In this document: positions 1 to 5,758 of the stretch, piece after piece | How positions within the stretch are numbered: the stretch's first letter is position 1 | Layout: the number at the start of each line of letters is the position of its first letter | From: CAZKGE01 sp964636405 | GTDB taxonomy: Bacteria > Bacillota > Clostridia > Christensenellales > CAG-138 | DNA length: 9,128 bases | Reading direction: 5' to 3' | NCBI GenBank assembly: GCA_964636405.1 | Contig: CAZWSI010000040.1 | Location: 1 to 9,128, forward strand | Notes under the pieces: generated by a model | Told to the model about the DNA's origin: nothing | The model's input: the letters and a program-made list of their open reading frames with translations, nothing else | Databases searched by the model: none | Position numbers and translations under genes: made by a program

Positions 1-54
1 CCAGCGGCCTTTTGGTCCCGAACCAAACGCGCTACCAAACTGCGCTACACCTCG
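1..54 (-). tRNA. tRNA-Pro(CGG), 3' end cut by window edge
   Basis: Reading the minus strand from base 54, the sequence starts with acceptor arm CGAGGTG, followed by a D arm (GCGC, AGTTTGGTA, GCGC) and an anticodon stem TTTGG/CCAAA around loop TTCGGGA. The anticodon CGG lies at 18-20, so the tRNA decodes CCG proline codons, which suit a GC-rich genome. The variable loop and start of the T arm are visible, but the T loop, the 3' acceptor strand and any encoded CCA lie beyond base 1. It follows tRNA-Thr after only 3 bp, so the two are probably cut from one transcript. Confidence 0.93.
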
Positions 55-57
55 ACG

Positions 58-133
58 TGGAGCCAATGTGGGGACTCGGACCCCAGACCTGCTGATTACG
101 AATCAGCTGCTCTACCAACTGAGCTACATTGGC
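58..133 (-). tRNA. tRNA-Thr(CGT), complete with encoded CCA
   Basis: This is a full 76-nt cloverleaf on the minus strand. Acceptor strands are GCCAATG and CATTGGC, followed by discriminator T and an encoded CCA (58-60). The D arm is GCTC/GAGC with loop AGTTGGTA. The anticodon stem GCTGA/TCAGC encloses loop TTCGTAA, with anticodon CGT at 98-100, so it reads ACG threonine codons. The T stem TGGGG/CCCCA closes loop TCCGAGT, which has C rather than the usual T at position 55. It is the first gene of a two-tRNA unit with tRNA-Pro, driven by the promoter at 149-177. Confidence 0.97.
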
Positions 134-148
134 ATTTCGCACTTTTCC

Positions 149-177
149 ATTATAGGCAGGCAAACCGGGCATGTCAA
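149..177 (-). promoter_or_regulatory. Consensus sigma-A promoter for the tRNA-Thr/tRNA-Pro unit
   Basis: On the minus strand a perfect -35 box TTGACA (172-177) is followed, after exactly 17 bp (155-171), by a perfect -10 box TATAAT (149-154). Transcription should start near base 142, giving a leader of about 9 nt before tRNA-Thr. The TGA stop codon of the upstream membrane-protein gene (174-176) lies inside the -35 box. Such a full consensus match is what one expects for a stable-RNA promoter. Confidence 0.9.
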
Positions 178-443
178 GCATATTTTGCCGCTGTGGGCGC
201 GGCGGGAGGCGGCGTGGGCGAAGCGGCCTTTTTGCCAAAGCCCAGATAGATGCGCTGGACAAAATATCCCAGCGTATAGACCGTGCAGCCAAGGGAAACG
301 AGCCCGCGCACGATGGGGAGTATCCTCGCGGCCGCGACCAATGCTACGCCGATGATAAAGGCCACGAGCGTGCGCTGCTTTGGAAAGAGAAGCTTGCCCA
401 GCATGCAGCGCGCAAAGCAGCAGCCGTTTCCAATGTTTTTCAT
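174..443 (-). CDS. Small two-helix membrane protein, function unknown
   Basis: This encodes an 89-residue protein I do not recognise. After a short N-terminus with three cysteines (C8, C9, C13) and a basic stretch come two hydrophobic segments, roughly residues 25-42 (TLVAFIIGVALVAAARIL) and 48-68, which should be membrane helices. The tail after residue 70 is short, starts with two lysines and is rich in Ala, Pro and Thr. I chose the ATG at 443 because AGAAAGGG lies at ribosome-binding distance; an in-frame ATG at 464 adds seven residues but has no such site. The reading frame stays open further upstream, but a good promoter at 511-539 argues against a longer protein. It stands alone, divergent from lonB. 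The coding call rests on promoter, ribosome binding site and helix pattern, not on homology. Confidence 0.6.
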   Translation of the reverse strand: MKNIGNGCCFARCMLGKLLFPKQRTLVAFIIGVALVAAARILPIVRGLVSLGCTVYTLGYFVQRIYLGFGKKAASPTPPPAAPTAAKYA

Positions 444-510
444 ATTATATATCCCTTTCTCCATCCGATTCGGAAGGCCGCGCGCCCGTGCGCGGCTGTT
501 CCGCTCTTTT

Positions 511-539
511 ATTTTAGCACGACCCGACCCGATGCGCAA
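511..539 (-). promoter_or_regulatory. Extended -10 promoter for the small membrane protein
   Basis: On the minus strand, -35 TTGCGC (534-539), a 17-bp spacer and -10 TAAAAT (511-516) preceded by the extended -10 motif TGC (517-519). The start would be near base 504, giving a leader of about 60 nt. The leader contains a 7-bp GC-only hairpin, GCCGCGC/GCGCGGC (477-496, loop 484-489), lying just before the ribosome binding site. The role of the hairpin is unknown. Confidence 0.6.
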
Positions 540-615
540 CGCGCGCCGCGCGCTGTGAACGGCACACATCCAAAACTTGTCACCAAAAAAGCCCGCGTGA
601 AAAAGCGGATCTGTA

Positions 616-622
616 CATACTA
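616..622 (+). promoter_or_regulatory. Possible sporulation-type -10 element before lonB
   Basis: CATACTA matches the -10 consensus CATAMTA of the forespore sigma factor G as described in Bacillus. It sits six bases before the lonB ATG, so the start would fall at about the A of the ATG, giving a leaderless message. No matching -35 (GYATR-like) is visible at the expected distance, so the call is weak. No convincing sigma-A promoter for lonB is visible between 540 and 627 either; TTGTCA at 577-582 has no partner -10. Confidence 0.22.
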
Positions 623-627
623 AGCGC

Positions 628-2289
628 ATGGAAACTTCGACGATTATCGGCATATTGATACAAATCGCGCTTCTTGTGGCGGTGGTGCTCTTTTCCCGCA
701 GGCAGGGGCGCGGCGCGGGGAGCGAACCGGCGGCCGTAAAGCCCGCCAAGAGCGGCGCGGAATTAAGCAAGCTTATCGCGTTGCGGGAAAAGCACCTCAA
801 CACCCCGCTTTCCGAAACGGCGCGGCCCAAGGCCTTCGCGGAGATTGTGGGGCAAGCGGAGGGCGTGCGCGCGCTCAAGGCGGCGCTTTGCGGCCCCAAT
901 CCGCAGCATGTGCTCATCTATGGACCGCCGGGCGTGGGCAAAACCTGCGCGGCGCGCCTCGTGCTCGAGGAGGCCAAGGCGCGGCCCGATTCTCCCTTTA
1001 CGGAGGAATCCGCCTTTATCGAGATGGACGCGACCTGCATCCGCTTCGACGAGCGCGCCATTGCCGATCCGCTGATCGGCTCCGTGCACGATCCCATCTA
1101 TCAGGGGGCGGGCGCCATGGGCAGCCGGGGCGTGCCCCAGCCCAAGCCGGGCGCGGTTACGCGCGCGCACTGCGGCGTACTCTTTCTCGACGAAATCGGC
1201 GAGCTGCATCCCATGCAGATGAATAAGCTCCTCAAAGTTCTGGAGGACCGGCGCGTGCAGTTTGAAAGCGCCTACTATTCGCCCGAAAACAGCGGCATCC
1301 CCCAGCACATTCACGATATCTTTCAAAATGGGCTTCCGGCGGATTTCCGGCTCGTGGGCGCGACGACGCGCGCCCCGGAGGATCTGCCGCCCGCGCTGCG
1401 TTCCCGCTGCGTGGAGCTGCACTTTCGTCCCCTTTCGCAAGGCGACCTGCTTCAAATATCCGAGGGCGCGGCGAAGCGCGCGGGCTTTGCCATCTCGCCG
1501 GCGGCGGCGGCGGGCTGCGCGAGCCATGCGCACAGCGGCCGCGACGCGGTCAACATGGTGCAGCTCGCGGCGGGCATCAGCTATGACGAGGGCAGGCGCG
1601 AGATTACGGAAAGCGACGTATTGTGGGTCGCGCGCAACTGCCACTATGCGCCCTGCCTGCAAACGCGGCTCCCGGCGGAATCGCGCGTGGGCGCGGTGGC
1701 CATGCTGGCGGTGGCGGGCACGGGGGAGGGGCTCGCGCTCCTGCTGGAGTGCGGCGCGAAGAAGAGCCGCACGCCCAAGCTCGTGCTGGGCGGCATGGTC
1801 GAAAGCGAGGAGCTCGAGGGGCGCGGCCGCAGGCTGCGGCGCAAGAGCCAGGCCGTGTCCTCGGTGGAGAACGTGCTCTGCGCCGTATCCATGCAGCTTG
1901 GTATCGAGCTGGACGAATACGAGCTGCGCTTCAATATCCCCGGCGGGCTGCCCGCGGACGGTCCCTCGGCGGGGTTGGCGCTGGCCATCGCCCTGCGCAG
2001 CGCGCTCACGGGCGAAAAGCCGCTGCCGCTGCTCGCCGCCACGGGCGAAATTGCCATGAGCGGAGCCGTTTGCCCGGTGGGCGGCGTGCTGGAAAAGGTG
2101 CGCGCGGCGGCGGAGGCGGGGGCCGCGCGCGTGCTCGTGCCGCGGGAAAACGACGAGGCCGCCCTGCATGAGCTGGGCGCGGAGGTCATACCCGTCGGCA
2201 GCCTTGGCGAGGCGTTTTCCGCGTCCTTCCGCGCAAAGCTTGAAGAATCGTCTACATTTACGCCATCTTTCACCGATTGCACATTTTAA
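628..2289 (+). CDS. lonB: ATP-dependent protease LonB, membrane-anchored
   Basis: A 553-residue AAA+ serine protease of the LonB type, which unfolds and degrades protein substrates with ATP; in Bacillus subtilis LonB acts in the forespore. Residues 6-22 form one hydrophobic anchor, replacing the large N-terminal domain of LonA. The ATPase follows: Walker A GPPGVGKT at 99-106, Walker B VLFLDE at 184-189, sensor GATTR at 244-248 and an SR arginine-finger pair at 259-260. The Lon protease domain (about 350-535) holds DGPSAG with catalytic Ser447 and Lys490, the 43-residue spacing of the Ser-Lys dyad. Length and motifs match the family; residues after about 530 form an unfamiliar tail (SSTFTPSFTDCTF). 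The ATG at 628 has no Shine-Dalgarno, but an in-frame stop at 598-600 blocks earlier starts and the anchor supports this one. lonA follows after 83 bp, with its own promoter. Confidence 0.96.
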   Translation: METSTIIGILIQIALLVAVVLFSRRQGRGAGSEPAAVKPAKSGAELSKLIALREKHLNTPLSETARPKAFAEIVGQAEGVRALKAALCGPNPQHVLIYGPPGVGKTCAARLVLEEAKARPDSPFTEESAFIEMDATCIRFDERAIADPLIGSVHDPIYQGAGAMGSRGVPQPKPGAVTRAHCGVLFLDEIGELHPMQMNKLLKVLEDRRVQFESAYYSPENSGIPQHIHDIFQNGLPADFRLVGATTRAPEDLPPALRSRCVELHFRPLSQGDLLQISEGAAKRAGFAISPAAAAGCASHAHSGRDAVNMVQLAAGISYDEGRREITESDVLWVARNCHYAPCLQTRLPAESRVGAVAMLAVAGTGEGLALLLECGAKKSRTPKLVLGGMVESEELEGRGRRLRRKSQAVSSVENVLCAVSMQLGIELDEYELRFNIPGGLPADGPSAGLALAIALRSALTGEKPLPLLAATGEIAMSGAVCPVGGVLEKVRAAAEAGAARVLVPRENDEAALHELGAEVIPVGSLGEAFSASFRAKLEESSTFTPSFTDCTF

Positions 2290-2305
2290 GCTTTCCCGTT
2301 ATACT
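2277..2305 (+). promoter_or_regulatory. Sigma-A promoter of lonA, inside the 3' end of lonB
   Basis: The -10 box is TATACT (2300-2305) and the -35 box TTGCAC (2277-2282), separated by exactly 17 bp. The -35 overlaps the last codons of lonB. Transcription should start near 2311-2312, three or four bases before the leader hairpin, so lonA can be transcribed apart from lonB. The -10 is good and the -35 moderate (three of six consensus bases). I see neither a CIRCE element nor a CtsR heptad repeat here. Confidence 0.65.
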
Positions 2306-2314
2306 GTGTAGAAG

Positions 2315-2358
2315 TATGACTTACCTGGCAGGCAGCAATGCCCGCTGAGTAAGTCATA
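2315..2358 (+). promoter_or_regulatory. Long leader hairpin directly before the lonA ribosome binding site
   Basis: Perfect 10-bp arms TATGACTTAC (2315-2324) and GTAAGTCATA (2349-2358) enclose an inner region that also folds in register: C.A mismatch, four pairs (two G.U), A.C mismatch, then GGCA/TGCC (2331-2334, 2339-2342) capped by a GCAA tetraloop (2335-2338) of the stable GNRA type. The fold has 18 pairs and no bulges. No T-run follows, so it is not an intrinsic terminator. Its last base, A2358, is the first base of the Shine-Dalgarno region. It could stabilise the 5' end of the message, control ribosome access, or as DNA be an operator with 10-bp half sites. Confidence 0.72.
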
Positions 2359-2365
2359 AGGGGAG
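2358..2365 (+). promoter_or_regulatory. Ribosome binding site of lonA
   Basis: AAGGGGAG lies 7 bases before the lonA ATG at 2373 and fixes that start. It begins on the last base of the leader hairpin, so hairpin folding leaves the site exposed but sterically close to a stem. Confidence 0.8.
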
Positions 2366-2372
2366 ATTTTGC

Positions 2373-4757
2373 ATGGAATATAAAGATATCACAAGCTTAT
2401 CCGTTATCCCGCTGCGCGGGCTGGCGGTTTTGCCGGGCGAAATTATGCATTGCGACATCGGGCGGCCCAAAAGCCTGTCCGCCATGGAGCAGGCCGTCGC
2501 AAACGGCGGGCTGGCGTTTTTTACCGCGCAGCCCAATCCCAAGCTGGTGGAGATCGGCGAAAACGATATTCTGCACACGGGCACGGTCTGCCGCATCCGG
2601 CAGGTGTTCCGCATTCAGGGGGATAACGTGCATTTGCTCGTTACGGGCGTTGCGCGCGCGGAGATTACGGAGTTTATCACGGACGCGCCGCATTTTTCGG
2701 CGCGCATTCGCTTCTTGAACGAGCAGGAGCCCGACGCGGTCACGGCGGAGGCCCTGCGGCGCAATCTTTCCGAGGGCTTCACGGAGTATGCCAAAACCCG
2801 CGACCGCCTCACCGACGATCAGCGTGCGTTCGTGCTGGGCACGCAGGGCTTTTCCGCCTTTGTGGACGCCGTGGCGCAAAATATGTCGCTCAAGCTGGCC
2901 GATAAGCAGTCGATTCTGGAGGAAACGGACGCGGAAAAGCGCGCCATCGCCGTGATCGGCTTGCTGCACAACGAGCTCGAAATCGCCAAGGCGGAGCAGC
3001 GCATTGCCGACCGCATCCGGGGCGCCGTGGAGAAGAATCAAAAGGAATTCGTTTTGCGCGAGCAGCTCAAGGCCGTGCAAGAGGAGCTGGGCGGAGGCGA
3101 ACCGGACGAGAGCGACGATTACCGCGCCCGCATGGAGAAAAAGGAGCTGCCTGCCGCGGTTAGGGAGAAGCTTGAAAAGGAGCTTGCCCGCTTTGACGCG
3201 CTGCCCGCCGGCTCGCACGAAGCGCCCATGGCGCAGGCCTATATCGAATGTCTGCTGGAGCTGCCGTGGGCGGAGCGCACCGACGACAACCTGGATCTGG
3301 GCAACGCCCGCGCCGTGCTCGACCGGGATCATTACGGCATGGCGCGCGTAAAGGACCGCATTGTGGAAAGCTTGGCCGTCCAGCGGCTGACAAACAATCC
3401 GCAGGGGCAGATTCTCTGCCTTGTGGGCCCGCCGGGCGTGGGGAAAACCTCCATTGCCCGCGCCATAGCGGAGGCGATGGGACGCAAATTCGTGCGCATG
3501 AGCCTGGGCGGCGTGCACGACGAGGCCGAGATTCGAGGCCACCGCCGCACCTATATCGGCGCGCAGCCGGGCCGTATCATCGAATCCATGCGGCAGGCGG
3601 GCACGGTCAATCCCGTGCTGCTCTTTGACGAAATTGACAAGCTGTCGAGCGATTTCCGGGGCGATCCCGCCTCCGCCATGCTCGAGGCGCTCGACAGCGC
3701 GCAAAACTTCGCCTTTGTCGATCATTTTGTGGAGCTGCCGTACGATCTTTCGCACTGTCTCATGCTCACCACCGCAAACGACGCGGAGCGCATCCCGCGC
3801 CCGCTGCTCGATCGCATGGAGCTCATCGACGTGCCGAGCTATCTCATCGACGAGAAGATCCAAATCGCCGTGCGCCACCTTCTGCCCAAGCAACTGAAAA
3901 AGCACGGCCTGACGAAAACGAACCTCCGCTTGCCCGACGCGCTGCTTGCGCAGCTCATCGACGGCTATACCCGCGAGGCGGGCGTGCGCGAGCTGGAGCG
4001 CGTGCTGGCCACGCTCTGCCGCAAGACCGCTTGCGTGCTTGCCGAGGGCAAAAAGCGCGTAACCGTGTCGCCCGCGCGCCTTGTGGAGTGGCTGGGGCCC
4101 CGCAAATACCACAAGGACGCGCTGGTGCACAAGGAGCAGGTCGGCGTGGTCACGGGCCTTGCGTGGACGGCGGCGGGCGGCGAGCCGCTCGAAATCGAGG
4201 CCTCCGCCGTGCCGGGGAAGGGCGCGCTGCTGCTCACCGGGCAGCTTGGCGACGTGATGCAGGAATCGGCCCGCGCGGCCATGACCTATGTGCGCGCGCA
4301 CGCGGCGGATCTCGCTATCCCCGACGACGCGTTTGAAAAGCTCGACGTACACATTCACGTGCCCGAGGGCGCGGTGCCCAAGGACGGCCCCTCGGCAGGC
4401 ATCTCCATGATGACGGCGCTGGTTTCGGCCTTTACGGGCATCCCCGTCAAGCGCGACGTGGCCATGACGGGCGAGATTACGTTGCGCGGAAGGGTGCTGC
4501 CCATCGGCGGCGTGCGCGAAAAGCTGCTTGCCGCCCTGCGCACGGGCATGAAAACCGTGGTCTTGCCGGCGGAGAACCGAGAAAGCCTCTTTGACGTGCC
4601 CAAGACCGTGTCCTCCGCGCTGCGGCTGGTGTTTGTGAGCGAGGCGCGGGAGGTGCTCCCCGTGGCGCTTGCGCGCGTTCCGGCGCGACCGCAGGCGATT
4701 ATGACCATTCAGGAGCTGGATACGGAGGACCTGCATGGAGGAATTATTTGCCATTAA
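2373..4757 (+). CDS. lon: ATP-dependent protease Lon (LonA)
   Basis: A 794-residue cytosolic Lon protease, close to the usual length of about 770-810. Lon forms a hexameric ring that degrades misfolded and specific regulatory proteins using ATP. The N-terminal substrate-binding domain covers about residues 8-200 (VIPLRGLAVLPGE near the start), followed by a charged helical linker (about 205-300). The AAA+ module has Walker A GPPGVGKT at 352-359 and Walker B LLFDEID at 416-422. In the protease domain DGPSAG carries catalytic Ser674 and GGVREK carries Lys717, 43 residues apart as in the family, so the enzyme looks intact. The last 20 or so residues are a variable tail whose codons overlap the start of ysxC by 23 bp. 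Expression should come from the promoter at 2277-2305, with the leader hairpin possibly modulating it, plus any read-through from lonB. Confidence 0.98.
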   Translation: MEYKDITSLSVIPLRGLAVLPGEIMHCDIGRPKSLSAMEQAVANGGLAFFTAQPNPKLVEIGENDILHTGTVCRIRQVFRIQGDNVHLLVTGVARAEITEFITDAPHFSARIRFLNEQEPDAVTAEALRRNLSEGFTEYAKTRDRLTDDQRAFVLGTQGFSAFVDAVAQNMSLKLADKQSILEETDAEKRAIAVIGLLHNELEIAKAEQRIADRIRGAVEKNQKEFVLREQLKAVQEELGGGEPDESDDYRARMEKKELPAAVREKLEKELARFDALPAGSHEAPMAQAYIECLLELPWAERTDDNLDLGNARAVLDRDHYGMARVKDRIVESLAVQRLTNNPQGQILCLVGPPGVGKTSIARAIAEAMGRKFVRMSLGGVHDEAEIRGHRRTYIGAQPGRIIESMRQAGTVNPVLLFDEIDKLSSDFRGDPASAMLEALDSAQNFAFVDHFVELPYDLSHCLMLTTANDAERIPRPLLDRMELIDVPSYLIDEKIQIAVRHLLPKQLKKHGLTKTNLRLPDALLAQLIDGYTREAGVRELERVLATLCRKTACVLAEGKKRVTVSPARLVEWLGPRKYHKDALVHKEQVGVVTGLAWTAAGGEPLEIEASAVPGKGALLLTGQLGDVMQESARAAMTYVRAHAADLAIPDDAFEKLDVHIHVPEGAVPKDGPSAGISMMTALVSAFTGIPVKRDVAMTGEITLRGRVLPIGGVREKLLAALRTGMKTVVLPAENRESLFDVPKTVSSALRLVFVSEAREVLPVALARVPARPQAIMTIQELDTEDLHGGIICH

Positions 4758-5331
4758 GCAGGCGACGTTTATAACGAGCGTTGCCGCTGCCCAGAGCGGC
4801 CCCGCGCCCCTTGGCTGCGAAATCGCCATTGTGGGCAGGAGCAACGCGGGCAAAAGCACGCTGATTAACAGCGTCTGCGGCAGCGGCAAGCTGGCCAAAA
4901 CCTCCTCCACGCCCGGCAAGACGCGCCTGATCAACTATTTTCTCTGCAACAAAGGCTTTTATCTGGTCGATCTGCCCGGCTACGGCTTTGCCAAAACCGC
5001 CAAGACCGAGCGCAGCGCCTGGGGCGCGCTCATTGGCGATTATCTTGCCTCGGGGCGCGTGACGCACATTCTCATGCTGCTGGATATCCGGCACGAGCCG
5101 AGCGCCGAGGACCGGCAGATGTACGAATATCTGCTCTATTACGGCATCCCCTTTACGCTCGTGGCCACCAAGGCCGACAAGCTCCCGCGCTCAAAACGGA
5201 AGCTGGCTGCGTGCCGGGCCGCAAAGCTCTTGGGCGCGCCGCCCTACGCCATCCCCTTTTCGGGCGTGGAAACCGAGGGAAAAGCCGAGCTAATCAAGCG
5301 AATCGGGCAAATTCTTGCGGATACGCAATAA
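4735..5331 (+). CDS. ysxC: Ribosome biogenesis GTPase YsxC (YihA/EngB)
   Basis: A 198-residue GTPase of the TrmE-Era-EngA-EngB-Septin family, needed for assembly of the large ribosomal subunit in Bacillus; length is normal. GTP-binding motifs appear in order: G1 GRSNAGKS at 34-41, the G2 region TPGKTR at 59-64 containing the switch threonine, G3 DLPGYG at 79-84, G4 TKAD at 145-148, and G5 around FSG at 175-177. The ATG at 4735 follows GGAGGA (4724-4729) by five bases and overlaps the end of lonA by 23 bp, so translation is probably coupled to lonA. The lonB-lonA-ysxC order is widely conserved in Bacillota. No terminator is obvious after its TAA; the next promoter lies 15 bp downstream. Confidence 0.97.
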   Translation: MEELFAIKQATFITSVAAAQSGPAPLGCEIAIVGRSNAGKSTLINSVCGSGKLAKTSSTPGKTRLINYFLCNKGFYLVDLPGYGFAKTAKTERSAWGALIGDYLASGRVTHILMLLDIRHEPSAEDRQMYEYLLYYGIPFTLVATKADKLPRSKRKLAACRAAKLLGAPPYAIPFSGVETEGKAELIKRIGQILADTQ

Positions 5332-5346
5332 AATCGTTGCCCGGCC

Positions 5347-5375
5347 TTGACACGGAGGCCATTCTTCTGCATAAT
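5347..5375 (+). promoter_or_regulatory. Strong sigma-A promoter for the zinc-ribbon/phosphoesterase unit
   Basis: Perfect -35 TTGACA (5347-5352), 17-bp spacer, then -10 CATAAT (5370-5375), five of six matches. Transcription should start near 5382, giving a leader of about 70 nt before the ATG at 5453. The promoter shows that the two downstream genes form a unit separate from lonA-ysxC. Confidence 0.75.
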
Positions 5376-5452
5376 ATGTACCGGCTTGCGCAAAGCGGGG
5401 CGTGTTCCTCCGCCTGCGGTCGCCAGATCCCAACGGCAAGGAGAAAAAAGCG

Positions 5453-5758
5453 ATGGCCTTGAAAAAGTGCCCGAAGTGCGAGATCAACTATATCAGGGGC
5501 GAGGCGGAATACTGCGACGTATGCGCCCGCGCCATGAAGCGCGTGGCGGCCAAGCGCATCCACGAGGATGAGGAGGAGGAGCTCGAGGAGGGCCTGCTTT
5601 GCTCGGAATGCGGCGAAGCGCCCGCCGTCAAGGGCCACGAGCTCTGTCATGAATGCCTCAGGGAGCAAAAACGCCAGCAGGAGCTGGAAAACGCGGAGGC
5701 GCTGGATTCCCTTCCCGACGAGGACGACGAGCCCGAAGAACCCGAAGAGGATGCGTAG
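5453..5758 (+). CDS. Twin zinc-ribbon protein with acidic tail
   Basis: A 101-residue protein of unknown function. Two four-cysteine clusters have the same spacing: C6-X2-C9-X11-C21-X2-C24 and C50-X2-C53-X11-C65-X2-C68, each able to hold one zinc ion as a zinc ribbon. A charged linker with a run of glutamates (39-46) separates them, and the tail (about 89-100) is almost all Asp, Glu and Pro. The pattern suggests a small nucleic-acid- or protein-binding factor; no catalytic motif is visible. The ATG at 5453 is chosen over one at 5402 because AAGGAG (5438-5443) lies at the right distance and the first cysteine cluster starts just after it. The stop codon overlaps the next gene by 8 bp, so the products may be made together. 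Confidence 0.8.
   Translation: MALKKCPKCEINYIRGEAEYCDVCARAMKRVAAKRIHEDEEEELEEGLLCSECGEAPAVKGHELCHECLREQKRQQELENAEALDSLPDEDDEPEEPEEDA

Noticed and set aside
68..355. Open frames across the tRNA-Thr gene, on both strands
   Set aside because: They are translations of the tRNA sequence, a common source of spurious proteins; the cloverleaf and promoter explain the DNA.
484..516. Plus-strand terminator (GC hairpin followed by CTCTTTTATTTT)
   Set aside because: There is no plus-strand gene upstream to terminate, the T-rich tract is not adjacent to the stem, and the same bases form the minus-strand -10 box.
763..2169. 468-codon open frame on the minus strand opposite lonB
   Set aside because: High GC lengthens antisense frames; the product is Arg/Ala/His-rich with no motif, and lonB explains the conservation.
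2315..2370. Intrinsic terminator between lonB and lonA
   Set aside because: The hairpin is followed by AAGGGGAG and not by a T-run; it lies in the lonA leader.
2277..2372. CIRCE or CtsR heat-shock operator before lonA
   Set aside because: The inverted repeat TATGACTTAC/GTAAGTCATA matches neither the CIRCE arms nor the tandem GGTCAAA heptads.
2397..4934. 845-codon open frame on the minus strand opposite lonA and ysxC
   Set aside because: Same antisense artefact of GC-rich codon use; composition is His/Arg-rich and it has no domain signature.
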